A stretch of DNA of 64,000 bases from Athripsodes cinereus. Its lineage: Eukaryota; Arthropoda; Insecta; Trichoptera; Leptoceridae. The stretch covers positions 20,721,542 to 20,785,541 of the forward strand of contig OX388305.1 in NCBI GenBank assembly GCA_947579605.1. Reading direction: 5' to 3'. Numbering within the stretch: position 1 is the first letter of the stretch; the number at the start of each line of letters is the position of its first letter. The notes beneath the pieces are model-generated. The model made no database searches. It saw nothing but the letters and a program-made list of their open reading frames with translations, and was not told the DNA's origin. Shown piece after piece: positions 34,657 through 45,133 of the stretch. The translations under genes and the position numbers were made by a program.

Positions 34657-34658
34657 CG

Positions 34659-34961
34659 TATTGTATACTGGGTCAAGTATAACAATATTAGGTTCTTTTT
34701 GAATAACGACACGGATTTTATATTTACACAATATATTCAATAAATAATTCCTATTATAATTTGTCGAACACAATTTGTCAAAACACGCAGCCTAACAGTG
34801 CAAGTCAAGGTTCTATCAATTAATGAGCGCCGCTCTCCACAGGCGGCCAACCTATATAGACTACATAGTATTGCTACTCACTCATCATAACTACTGTTTA
34901 CTTGAAAACAAGGTTCAAGGTTCACTTAACCTGTACTGTGTATCAAAGTCCAAACACTACA
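34659..34961 (-). repeat. 5' LTR
   Basis: Same 303 bases as 31594-31896. Provides the promoter for the minus-strand transcript. Immediately followed outside by ATATT, the second copy of the target site. Confidence 0.92.
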
Positions 34962-34966
34962 ATATT

Positions 34967-36284
34967 GAATTAGTTTCTATGAACATGTGTATTTTCTTTT
35001 TGATGTTTATCATCTCTTAACCTTTAACGTGTGTAGCAGAAATGCCAATAAAATATTTATTTACTATCACATTGATGTCCATATGGGAGAAAAAGAACTA
35101 AGTTTTTGCATTAAATCTCAAAATTTTAAATACACGGGTATCATTAGGAATTTTTAAATTTACTCAATCAATAATTATGTAAGTAGATTAATTTATACTA
35201 TTATAATCAACGTCTTTACAGATAGGCTATAATACGTTTATTTGCAACAACAGTGTTCAGTTGAATACTGAAGTATTGCAATGTACTCGTAATGTGTAAT
35301 TTCCATATTAGTATCTACTCATATCCAATGTTTTCATGGTGAATTTTATTCTTAGATATATGTATAAAGAAATATACAAAAGAAAAGTTCCCGGTAAGGA
35401 ATAGACCTCTTGTGTAAGTTTTTGAGTGTGTTGTATGAGGCAGGTGTTCGTAAGACCTCACGTATTCATTGATCTAACATTTTAGATCAATGCACGTATT
35501 AGACAATTTACATCTACAAGTCAGCGATGAAGTATGACACCAATTCTGAATGTCATATTTTTTTATTGATACGGAATTGCATGTTTATCACTTTCAATTA
35601 GTCCGCTGGCTACCCCACTTGAGGGATATACCGTGATGATATAATAGTAGTATTTAGTAGTAGGTATAGCAGATATAACTACAATAATTATATATTTCAC
35701 TTATCTTGGAAAGTATATCTTTGTCATTTTGATTATTGGTCACTTTTGAAATAGATGCTCTAAAGGGAAACTTAGAGAACAAACATAATAAGATAAAAAC
35801 ACATACATATGTAGAAAGAATGCGAGTAAATATCACGATGGACAGACAACAGTGGCTCGAATAATACCTGAGTCACCAGCTGAATTGTATTAACAGAAAC
35901 AAACATTATACTTGTGTGTGTGTGTAGGTGTTATAAAGTAGGTAATGTCTGATCTTCAGAAAATAATAGTCTAAACGACTTCAGGAAACAAAGAATTGGT
36001 AGGTATTGTTCGTTACCTACCAAATGTTTGCTTTGTTGGCTAACTAAAAGAGAAATAAAATGAGATATGGGTATACAATCGATACCTTTTTGAAGCACAT
36101 TCAGGACTAAAATTCAAATCAATATGCAAAACAATAGTCAACTAAATGATCGGTTCGCTCTTTATTTCATTCTTTTTAACTAAAATCCGACATTTCCATT
36201 TTAATAATCTAAAAATATCGTCAAACTAAGAAGATGACTCAAACTTTATACTATTTTGAATTTGAGCTTTTCATTGCAACATAC
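34967..36284. other. AT-rich region with one family B LINE-tail piece
   Basis: No host gene. At 35524-35645, in the opposite orientation to 30326, the core CTGGCTACCCCACTTGAGGG and ATACCGTGATGATATAATAG marks a plus-strand LINE tail, family B. The minus-strand frame 35654-35836 has no recognised motif. Confidence 0.5.
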
Positions 36285-36487
36285 TTCATCATCATCATCA
36301 TCATCATCTCTGTCGGTCCCTCAATCCTGAGGATCGTGACCATCATGCCTCGTTCCGTAAACCATCTGTCTCCATGTTGAGCGATCCTCCGTCATGTGTA
36401 CGGCCCCGTGAAGTGAGCTCTGTGTGGCCTCCTTAATTTGGTCGCTCCATCTTATTGGCACTCTGCCCCTTCCCCTTCTCCCAACAT
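36285..36487 (-). pseudogene. LINE reverse transcriptase tail, family D
   Basis: Minus-strand reading from about 36486: VGRRGRGRVPIRWSDQIKEA, then VHMTEDRSTWRQMVYGTRHD and GHDPQD stop. GRGRxPxRW-D-I and the DR-x-W-R block are the typical end of arthropod non-LTR ORF2. It is followed at its 3' end by a (GAT)n run (36287-36308, TCATCA on plus), a tail microsatellite. A second copy with an internal stop is at 41298-41500. Confidence 0.7.
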
Positions 36488-36743
36488 ACTTAATTGACAA
36501 AAAATTACAATAAATATGGGAAAATTTTTATCATCATAATAATAATGTAGATATGTTCTCGAGAGTAAAATTGAAGAATAAAACTAAATAACATAATGAA
36601 CATAGTTTGAAACTAAGAATTTATTTTCGTGGATTCAAAAATGTTCAATTATATAGAAAGCGACATTGTCTGCAGTACACATGACTTCATAAATTTTAAG
36701 ATACAAATATAATTATGCATGCCTTATTGAAACCCAAATTAAA

Positions 36744-36893
36744 CATTGTCCAGAGTGAATTAATTAAAATAAAACACTTATTTGTAGTCACCGTGGATAT
36801 ACTACAAATAAGTGTTTTATTTTAATTAATTCAACATGAATTTCCACCAAGTACCGTCGGTTAAAAATATCAACTTTATTGTCCAGAGTCCCC
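36744..36893. mobile_element. Hairpin-containing insert between 12-bp direct repeats
   Basis: ATTGTCCAGAGT occurs at about 36743 and again at about 36880, enclosing about 125 bp. The enclosed segment begins with a perfect 32-bp inverted repeat: the left arm starts GAATTAATTAAAATAAAACA, the right arm is its exact complement, and the loop is 12 nt (CACCGTGGATAT). A further 45-bp single-copy stretch (TTTCCACCAAGTACCGTCGG) follows. The direct repeats look like a retroposition-type target duplication. The nature of the inserted sequence is unknown. Confidence 0.55.
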
Positions 36894-37323
36894 ACATCAA
36901 GCTGACATTCACAAGATGGAGATGAGACATAAAAAATTTGAAGCGGTAGCCAACAAGTATTTGGTGATATTGTACATACCTATGATATATTTAAATAATA
37001 AAAATATTGTTATTCTATTATCTTTATTGCACTATAAGGAAGAATTCCCATGAAAGATATCTAATAGATATACTTTGGTAAACTCTATGTAAGATTTTTT
37101 TTCTGAAAGCTTTCATAAACTTTTTACACGTTTAAGCTAAACAAATGACTATATTATGTATTGTATACGAGTAAAATAAAAAGTACAATGAACTTCCTCC
37201 GAAAAGAATAAAATGTGTTTTATATGTTTTTTTTTTATATTTCTAGGTGGATTCATCCCATAATATTTTGTTTCCTTTACGCAGAGCATAACTGTAAAAT
37301 GAAACAATAATGTTTGGCTCTAT
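36894..37323. other. AT-rich region, no gene seen
   Basis: Nothing recognised apart from T-runs. It ends in TCTATC repeats that form the 3' junction of the next LINE tail. Confidence 0.5.
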
Positions 37324-37565
37324 CTATCTATATCTATACCCTCACGCCGTGTCCCAAGTGGGGTAGGCAGAGAGAACGGAACGCCAAACAGATCTATCTT
37401 TACACACTTCCTTCGCTTCCTCCACATTCATACAGTTCCTCATACACGCACGTCGGTTCCTCTTACTCAACACGCGGCCGTCCTTGAGAATTTGATCCAC
37501 GTGATCAAGCCACGTGGTTCTCGGACGCCCGCGTTTCTTCACACCCTTTCTTTCAGATAAGTATA
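37324..37565 (-). pseudogene. LINE tail, family A
   Basis: The minus-strand frame is intact from about 37560 to the stop at 37342: LSERKGVKKRGRPRTTWLDH, VDQILKDGRVLSKRNRRACM, NVEEAKEVCKDRSVWR, SVLSAYPTWDTA. It is collinear with 24263-24754 but 5'-truncated to about 72 codons. Upstream (37566 on) the sequence changes abruptly to AT-rich DNA. The 3' junction carries TATAGATATAGATAG, a short simple repeat as at other copies. Confidence 0.8.
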
Positions 37566-37689
37566 TAATGTTTGGCATATTTACGAATGTTGTAAAAAAT
37601 ATTTTGTTTATCTTTTCATCTCTATTTTTATCTTTTAAATTACATATTGCAATCATACGAAAATCATACTATTCCTACTATACCATCAC

Positions 37690-38000
37690 AGCATATTTTA
37701 TTTATTTATTTATTTATTTACAAATATTTACGGCCAAAGCCTTTAACATGTTAAACCTCTGTATACATACAAAACATGTAAACAAAGGAAAGATCTGTTA
37801 CAAAAAAGACACAAAACAATTAGACTAAAGAAACGAAAGTTTTACAGACAATATAACGTTAATCATGTTATAATTATAAAAAAGATACAAAAATGTTAAA
37901 AAAAATTTGGTAAAGACATCACAAAGAGAAATCAAAGGTATATTTATTTATTTATTTTTATTTTATTTATTAGTAAAAGTACATAACAGATAACAACTAT
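37690..38000 (-). repeat. Retroposon 3' tail(s), TAAA type
   Basis: TTTATTTATTTATTTATTTA followed by CAAATATTTACGGCCAAAGC (minus strand: GCTTTGGCCGTAAATATTTG, then AAATAAATAAAT). A second TTTATTTATTTTTATTTTAT run at 37942-37972 begins another similar end. The region to about 38250 probably belongs to these elements but has no coding frame. Confidence 0.5.
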
Positions 38001-38285
38001 AAATATGGTTTACAAAATAGAAAAAAGACGTTCATAACTCAGCTGTCATCCACAAACATGTACCACAGATAAGTAAATTATTTAAGTATCACATATTCCG
38101 CTCATTCATCTGTTCTCACTAGCATATCACACAAGCAGCCATCGCTAACATACCAAAATACAGTTTGAAATATAAAAAGCAGAAAAGAAGAAAAAACGTA
38201 CAAAAATAAATGTATATAAATGTCAAATATAGTAAAAAGTCAATTAGTTAAAAAAATTAATTAATTTGTTAACAAGGAGATAAGT

Positions 38286-38700
38286 CAGTGGCCTGACTAA
38301 AAGTAGTAAACATGTAGACTGTCCTCCCCGCGTTAATATAAAAATAAAACATTCAGCATGGGTAACATGTCTCATCGCTGAATAATTGAAGGAACATGTA
38401 ATAAACATAATATAATATTAATAATGTTATGTTAATATTACCCTATGTTTATAATTGTCTGTTACATTACAAAATTTTACAAAAATCTGTGTTTCTTAGG
38501 ACATACAAAAACTTAGAGAAAAGTTCTATAATTCTTAAAAGGGGGCTCCACGGGGTGCATATTTTAATAATATATATATATATATACTATCGAATTCCTT
38601 CAAGTTTAATATACATGAAATATTTAAGCATAATGTTGGCTTTGAGGTTTGACAAACACCTGATTGTTACAGGACACTTGAATACTTACAAAAAATAGAA
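38286..38700 (-). pseudogene. LINE tail, family B, diverged copy
   Basis: Shares with 30400-30600 and 62780-62960 the ordered segments GTAGACTGTCCTCCCCGCG, AAACATTCAGCATGGGTAAC, TCATCGCTGAAT, then, after an AT-rich insertion, AGGACATACAAAAACTTAG and GGGGGCTCCACGGGG. The insert (about 38400-38490) and many substitutions indicate an old copy. A (TA)n run is at 38567-38588. Confidence 0.5.
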
Positions 38701-39380
38701 GGAGACTTATTATTTCTTTCAGTCTGATATTATGCAAGAGGACTTATTTATGCATAAAGACAAGTTATAGACCTGGTAAAATACGATCTATTTTATTCTG
38801 AATAATAATAAAAAATAGATAATTATATCGAATAATGAAGGAGTACCTACTACCCACGACCGTACTATACACGACACACGTGGTACTACACGTGACAGAA
38901 AGAACCACACAGGAAAAATATGCAATTTACTACGAGTATAACCAAGTAGTATGGTGTTTGAATACTTTATGTACAAATAAATGTACTTAGTAGTAAAATG
39001 TTTCAATAATTATTTAGAAGTGGCATGGATTTATACAGTGGATGAAAGATAGCATGATAATGAAAGTATATAATTACGTAACTCTACATTTAAACTGAAA
39101 AGAAATGGTAGGTACTTATAACTAATGATTTTTTTATATATCTATGTGCAGTAAGCAAAAGAGTTACATTATGATATATTTTCACAAATCACTTGTACCG
39201 GGTGGATTGCCTATGAATAATAAATATGATATATTTTTTTTTATTTGTGTTTGAAATAAACTTATTCAAGTTTTCTATAAACATAAACCAGACCAGATTA
39301 ATGTGTCTTTTTTTTCTTATTTTTATGAATGTTTCGTCAACTCTCTGTGTGTGTCTCTCTGTAAAATAATTAAATAGTAG
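38701..39380. other. AT-rich region, no gene seen
   Basis: Minus-strand frames at 38788-39006 and 39189-39401 are low-complexity with no motif. No repeat boundary detected. Confidence 0.5.
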
Positions 39381-39382
39381 TA

Positions 39383-39576
39383 CACTGAGAAAAATACTCA
39401 AAACGAATAATTGGTACGGTACTATCAGATTAGGACCAGAGATCGTTCAAACGATTCATTGGTATAAATCTATAATATTAACTCTTCGCAAACAAATCAT
39501 TGGTAAATTTACCAACAACTTGTTTACGTACGTACCAATGATTCGTTGTGAAATTTCGTTAGTATTTTTCTCAGTG
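39383..39576. mobile_element. Foldback MITE, second copy (194 bp), TA-flanked
   Basis: Starts CACTGAGAAAAATACTCAAA, ends TAGTATTTTTCTCAGTG, and shares the CAGATTAGGACCAGAGATCG and TAATATTAACTCTTCGCAAA segments with 28433-28691. One arm is shortened by about 65 bp. Flanking TA on both sides (39381-39382 and 39577-39578) fits Tc1/mariner-type integration. Directly downstream a 110-bp block is bounded by TATGCTTGTA and TACAAGCATA in inverted orientation, possibly another tiny element. Confidence 0.85.
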
Positions 39577-39578
39577 TA

Positions 39579-40189
39579 AGCAGTATGCTTGTACCGTAGG
39601 TAAATGATGATAAAGTTGCCAAAAAGAGGGATCGAAACCGATTACAAACTTTAAACAATCAGGTTGCCGATGATCCTCTTTACATACAAGCATACATATA
39701 TAAAGAATAAATGTACAAACTATTGTCCTTGAAAAAACTTTTTAGTAACATTTATGATCTGACATACTTAAATTATTATCAACATTTCATAATCAAAGAA
39801 CCCTGTATTTGTATGTAAAACCTCTTATAGGGAAAAAAAACACGGAAAGTAAGGGGCAAGCAATAAATACGAGGACTTATGATACACTCATACACATTCA
39901 GACCGCAATCATGTTCCTACTATGTGTGTGATAACGACCAATAACTTTCATTCAAATGGGAGAAATTGGATACTTTACATATATATGAGAATATTACTTC
40001 ATTTTTTAGATACAACATGCACAATTTACCTCTGCCTACGCCTATACGTTATTTGAGTTTACCGTCAAGTCATTATGTAAAACGATTCACATAGGTACCT
40101 TGCGTATTATACCGAACCATTTGGGGGTAATGTTACTCACACAGCTATGTAGCGGTTTTGTATAGATGCTAGTACCAATTATTATTTTT
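39579..40189. other. AT-rich region, no gene seen
   Basis: 39582-39692 is the small block bounded by inverted TATGCTTGTA words. It contains AAAGAGG and CCTCTTT pairs and a B-box-like GGTTTCGATCC on the minus strand, but it does not fold into a full tRNA. The rest is featureless. Confidence 0.4.
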
Positions 40190-40500
40190 TTTATTTATTT
40201 ATTTATTTAACAAAATATATTTACATTGATTGTTTCTTACATACTATACATATTTTTTTTGTATTCTCTGGAGAACAAAATACGATTTTTACCCCTCCAG
40301 AAAGTGCACAAACACTTGTGTAGGAGTGGCAAGCAGTGTCTATATATAATACATATCAAAAACATATAAATACATACAAACACACATAAACACAATAAAA
40401 TATACAAACACCAAACAGTATCAACCAAATCAAAAAATACCGGCAACATGTGAACAAACATTCTACCCAATGCTTCCATACAAAAATGTCACAATTTTAC
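40190..40500 (-). repeat. LINE 3' region with TAAA tail
   Basis: Minus strand: a 240-bp frame (40479-40237) rich in Cys/Leu/Phe runs into AACAATCAATGTAAATATAT and then AAATAAATAAATAAAT. The segment TTTCTGGAGGGGTAAAAATC is distinctive. I read it as the 3' end of a retroposon; whether the frame is coding is doubtful. Confidence 0.4.
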
Positions 40501-40559
40501 ACTATTATGTGTTATAATATAACAATATACCTATATACCTATATGTTATTCAATTTACT

Positions 40560-40850
40560 GAAAGCATATCTTATAATATCCCAAATGAAAAAATCATGAG
40601 CTCTCTGTCAATCGTATTTCTAAAGTATTAAGTAAATTAAATACCAAGCCCACAAGACAAACTTGTGGGCTTGGTATTGTATAGCAAAGGGTTAGATCAT
40701 GAGTGCGGGTTGAATAGGATTGTCTTTGCTTTGTGATTGTGTGTATTGTTTCTGTCCATATGTATTTTCAAATGTTTTGTAATAATGATGAATAAAAATA
40801 AAATAAAAAAATAAAAATATTTTAATCAATCTAACTATTAGGATCGAATA
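40560..40850 (+). repeat. LINE-like 3' end with strong hairpin
   Basis: A perfect inverted repeat ATACCAAGCCCACAAG / CTTGTGGGCTTGGTAT (40641-40656 and 40662-40677, loop ACAAA) is followed by a G/T-rich segment (GGGTTAGATCATGAGTGCGG, GATTGTGTGTATTG). It ends with TTTTGTAATAATGATGAATA and an AAATAAAATAAAAAA tail. A stem-loop followed by an A-rich tail is a common architecture of CR1/L2-type 3' ends. No coding sequence upstream. Confidence 0.5.
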
Positions 40851-40937
40851 TACAAGAAAATGTTTTATTACCAACTGACATTTCATTTTTCTTTTCTCTT
40901 TATAAACTAAAAAAAAATAAAAAAAAAAAAAAAATCA

Positions 40938-41060
40938 AGGGGTCCGTGGTTTGATCCCAGGTGCCGGCAAACTCCCCTTTCACGGCACAAGCTTTTAGCT
41001 TAGTGTGAAAGGTGTATAAGGTTGTATTTGGGTTTATAACAAAACTCAGATATATCTTTT
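40938..41060 (+). repeat. tRNA-derived SINE-like fragment
   Basis: GTGGTTTGATCCCAGG gives a B-box-like motif (GGTTTGATCCC), followed by GCCGGCAAACTCCCCTTTCA and a body ending in ATATATCTTTTT then an A-run. It is preceded directly by a long A-rich run, possibly the tail of a previous element. No A box is found. Confidence 0.4.
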
Positions 41061-41297
41061 TAAAAAAAAAAAAACATTAGGTAGGTACTCTATAATAAAC
41101 AAGCTAAAAATGCAATGTGGATTGAAGGTTTTAATTTCAATCGTCTCTACCTGGTTGTTGTTTTTGGGGTTAACCATGTCTGGTTTTGTTATGTTGGCGT
41201 TTCGGTACACATGCAAGCGCCATTTTCAGGATACGACATAACAAAATCAGACATGGAAAACACAAAAAAAAACAAATGAAAACTAAAAATTCATTAC

Positions 41298-41500
41298 TTC
41301 TTCTTCTTCTTTGTTGTCGCTCCCTCAGTGCTGAGAATCGTGACCATCATTTGTATAGGTGTGGACAAAATGCTTCCAGCGATTACGATCCTCCGCTCTT
41401 CACAGCGCCTCATGCAATGTCCCCCCTGTTGCCCCCTTTATCTGCTCACTCCATTTCATTGGTGCGCGCCCCATAGCTCTATTGCCCTCCACACTTCCAG
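41298..41500 (-). pseudogene. LINE reverse transcriptase tail, family D, second copy
   Basis: Minus strand: GRAPMKWSEQIKGATGGTLH, EAL, stop, RAEDRNRWKHFVHT, TNDGHDSQH stop. It is collinear with 36285-36487 (RWSDQIKEATQSSLHGAV, EDRSTWRQMVYGTRHDGHD). The microsatellite after the end here is (GAA)n (TTCTTCTTC on plus) rather than (GAT)n. An in-frame stop shows it is dead. Confidence 0.7.
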
Positions 41501-43720
41501 TCATTACAAGCCTCTCCAGTTGTCTGGTCTTTAGATATATCAAATAGAGCCTGATTAGTTAAAAATTAAGAGGAATTTCAAAAGCTGATCGAGTGACACC
41601 TAAATAATACATAATGAATAAATTTGTAGAAAATAGTTTGTCGTTAACCACAAAGCCTTCAATTGCCAACACATTTTTAAATATAAATCTGAGAACTGAT
41701 TTAACATCAAAACACCCACTCTTTAAAACCAACAAACACGCATTTATATATAAATCAAACTAATTAATTTTTATTACATAACTAGTTGTTAGTAATAATA
41801 ATCGTGTAAACAGTTTGTTTTTAAATAAATGTACCAACTGAAAATGTGTAGGAGTATTCCTTTCATTCAAGAGAGCGTATCAACCGAGTTTTACAGCTAA
41901 AGTTGGATAACTATATGGCTGTCTAATGTGAAAATGTTTACAGAGAGAAGTAGTGAGTGTTTCGTGTTTACTTTTGTGTTTATTTACCTATTATAATTTA
42001 ATAATAATGATAATTATTTATATCATATTCGAGTTAGTGACGTTGATGAAACTTTTCCATTTACGTCAGCACATTTTGAGATTATAATAATATTTTCGTG
42101 TAGGCAATGCAAAGCTCATTCCACAAAGGATATTAAAAAGAAAATTGAAATGCTCTACAATATTTAACAGTACCTCAAATTTTTTGCTACATACCGGTGC
42201 TATGTATTTTGAAAATACTTGGTACGTGTGTTTTATTATTAACGAAACATTTTTTAATATTTTTACAGTGAATTAATTGAGTGCGAGCTGACTTTGACTT
42301 GTCTAGCGTAAAAACTAGCTTGATGATAACAGCAGAAGCCCCTGAAAGCCGACTCGCTATCTTTTAAGTCAGTGATGATCTACTAGTAGGTACATAAATA
42401 TACAAGTGTTTCTATAACAATTTAATTTAAACTTTCACTAGGTACCCACTGGTGGTCCACAATATTGTCTTAATTATATAACAATAATAAAACTTCATTC
42501 AATCAATACACACATAAAAATCAGAGACAATACATCGCCAATATGGATACAATACCTAATGTTGCAGCAGCCTAACTAAGTTGACCTGTATCGAGGCGTG
42601 CTGATGTATGTATATTATGTTGATATTTATCTTAAATATCTCTTAGCTATCCAATATCCAAAAATCCCTTTCTTAGATTTCTATTGAGGATGAGAATTTA
42701 AAAAGTAAATTTCAGTGATTAAATACCGATTGAATCACCTTTTCAGAGACATTTCTATAACCACGCCCAGATTAAAACTGTACTTAACCGTAATAATTGC
42801 GATAAACAGGCTTTCGGTGCATTGATAAAAGTTAATTTGAATGCAATTTCCATTAAAATTGTATATACCTACTGTGATAAATGTAAGGTAAAGAATGAAT
42901 GAATATATTAATGATATTATATTCAACTTAATATAAAAAAAATATTTGCGTAAATGAAGAAGATAAAAAAATAAACTGTTTTCTTTAACTTTGAACAACT
43001 TAAGACTCAATTTCCTTTCACGTAGATACCCATCCCCAGTGAGTTTTTAAAAGGTTGTTTTATAATTTTATTTTTTTTAAATGAACTACCTATCACAATT
43101 TTTTTCTAAGTACAATCATCATATCACTTGTACTTAAAAGAGTATATTTGGATATTTCAAATGAGTTTACCCGAGTAATAATTAATCTTGTATGTGACAA
43201 GTAATAAAATGTTAAAATCTGTTGATTTTTGGCTTTTTTCTTTCATCGCAAAATAAAGACTCGTAGAAAACAGAATTTCTCATACAAAAATCAAACAAAG
43301 TGATATCTATCTAATGATAAGATACTCGGTAGAAATAGCTACTTATGGTTCTTCGCTAGACACAGATCGACGTGATAGTCGAAAAGGAAAAAGTCTGAAG
43401 TAAATTATTGGGCGTTCCAATGACAAATTGGAAAAGGTCTTCCGTCGAGTCACCAACAATCCGGTATGATCAATGAATCTTCTCATATATCTGATATAAA
43501 ATAATATATTATTATTATCTCTCGAACCCTACATAACATTCTTTGGCCTTTCACGAAAATATTTATTTTTTTAATGTTTTCGCGACTATTATCAGCAGTA
43601 GAAATAAAAAAAAACTATTTATTTTCACTCCATGAAGTCCCCAGCAAAAAATAACAGTTTGATTTTTGTTTAGTAATACGTATTTTTTTCTGAATATCAC
43701 AAATTAAATGTTGAACATCT
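41501..43720. other. AT-rich region, no gene seen
   Basis: No recognised coding sequence. The minus-strand frame 42735-43010 is Phe/Ile/Tyr-rich and without motif. Confidence 0.5.
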
Positions 43721-43815
43721 TGAACTCAGCGATGGGGTATGCCTTTCATCCTGAATTTCTTTATTTATAAGGCAATTTACATGTTTATTATGAGTTTTAC
43801 ATCTAAAAGGGCTGA
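43721..43815 (+). repeat. LINE tail, family B, short piece
   Basis: TCAGCGATGGGGTATGCCTT, TCATCCTGAATTTCTTTATT and GGCAATTTACATGTTTATTA correspond to the family B segments (CAGCGTTGAGGTTTGCCACC, CATCCTGAATGTCTTGAT) in plus orientation. Highly diverged. Confidence 0.4.
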
Positions 43816-45098
43816 ATACAATAATGTTTGAATATTATTTTTTATAGTTTATTCATAAAAAATTAACTATCAAAAAATATTTCACGATAGTTAGTAAGTA
43901 CCTAAGTACCTTTATCAAAATCGCCCGACATACGAGGGAAAGGGAGAGTACATATTATTATTATGTTGCTCGTGAGACAAGACATATGACTGTAAGGAAC
44001 AGGTCAGGGGTAATCTAGAAAAATGTAGTGGATATAAAATATATTATGTTCTTCATATTTTACACATAGATACACTAGCTTTAAAAAACTTGTTTTAGTG
44101 TCTGAAACTATACAGGGTGTTTACCAGATTATTAGAAAAATGGTTCCCACTATTCACCATATGGTTTGTGCTATTTGCATCCAAACTCAAGTGCGATAGA
44201 GTGTGCCTGTCTCAAATCGGCTTATTTCGTCATCTGATAGAATGTCATTCTTTATTCTTTATTCTTTTCCATCATCCGTAGGCCACTATTTGGGCACTTG
44301 GAATCGTCAGTTTTTACAATGTTTTCTTTTCAACAAATTGAAAAAACCACTTTCAGTAACATCATACATATAGGAAACGACAAAAAAAATGTTCATGTAG
44401 AATGGATGCTGCACAGCTTGATCTACCGTGAACTTTCAGCGAATGTAATAGCCTTTTCAAACTCTTGGCATACATAATGAATATATGTCAACTAACTTTC
44501 TGGCAGTCACTCTGTTAATAATTACATCAAAATTATTAGTACTTACTTACTTGTAGCCAAACAATTAATTTTGACTACCTGTACTCATAGGTTTGCCAAT
44601 AATAATTGTTGATGGAATAATAATTACACCGATATTAAACAAAAGAGTAAGATTTTCTAAAGAAAGATATCCTAAAGGATAGCACAAAGCTTGCTCCAAC
44701 TATCCCATGGAGTTCCCTAAGAGTAAACTTTCGTTTGTACTGTAAAAGGCAGCCCTTCAAAAATCATCACGTTTTAGGACATTTAAGAATTTCAATATAG
44801 CGATAGTTACAATTTGCCATCTGTCCTGAATATCTTTACTTGTATTGGCAACAAGAAGACAACTTGCATGTTCATTATACCTACATAATTAACCCATATG
44901 TGTTTCTAACTCTGTAATAAACACACTGTAAGTCCACTTGCTGTTTCACATGTAAGAAATAATGTGAGTTGATGGTGTAACATAACAAAAATGAAAAACA
45001 AAGCATTAAGTTATTGTGTTGCCGACTTTGATGTCATGAAATGATTAATATACAGAATGGTGAAAAGATCACTTCTGACAACAATATGTTAACCTATT

Positions 45099-45101
<3 letters not shown>
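43816..45101. other. AT-rich region with another family B piece
   Basis: No gene seen. 44755-44890 holds a plus-strand family B relic (CACGTTTTAGGACATTTAAG, TTTGCCATCTGTCCTGAATA, GACAACTTGCATGTTCATTA). Near 44113, ACAGGGTGTTTACCAG resembles the terminus of common insect transposons, but no second end was found. Confidence 0.4.

Positions 45102-45133
<32 letters not shown>
45102..45133 (+). repeat. (AAT)n microsatellite
   Basis: About ten AAT units, followed by TTTATTCAAATAATATCGTC. It may be the tail of a minus-strand retroposon. Confidence 0.9.

Larger units (their letters stand above)
31594..34961 (-). mobile_element. Compact Ty3/gypsy-type LTR retrotransposon lacking RT, RNase H and integrase core
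   Basis: Two 303-bp LTRs (31594-31896 and 34659-34961) appear identical by reading. Outside them the target is duplicated as ATATT (31589-31593 and 34962-34966). On the minus strand the 5' LTR is followed, after CG, by TGGCGCAGTTCGGTAG, a primer-binding site of the type used with tRNA-Ser in several insect gypsy elements. The 3' LTR is preceded by the purine tract GTGAGGGGAGAG. Between them is one long gag-protease frame with an integrase tail, but no polymerase. Identical LTRs, intact cis signals and an open frame indicate recent insertion by enzymes supplied in trans. The total of about 3.4 kb is far below the usual 5-7 kb of autonomous relatives. Confidence 0.92.

Noticed and set aside
34184..34743. 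Forward frames over the element leader (77 and 162 codons)
   Set aside because: They are antisense readings of the leader repeat and the 5' LTR of a minus-strand element.
39601..39690. tRNA-like fold on the minus strand (AAAGAGG/CCTCTTT acceptor-like pairing and GGTTTCGATCC B box)
   Set aside because: The anticodon stem and a normal D-arm cannot be formed, and no clear A box is present. Treated as a small inverted-repeat block, not a tRNA gene.
44113..44300. ACAGGGTGTTTACCAG as one end of a DNA transposon
   Set aside because: No inverted partner or target duplication was found nearby.
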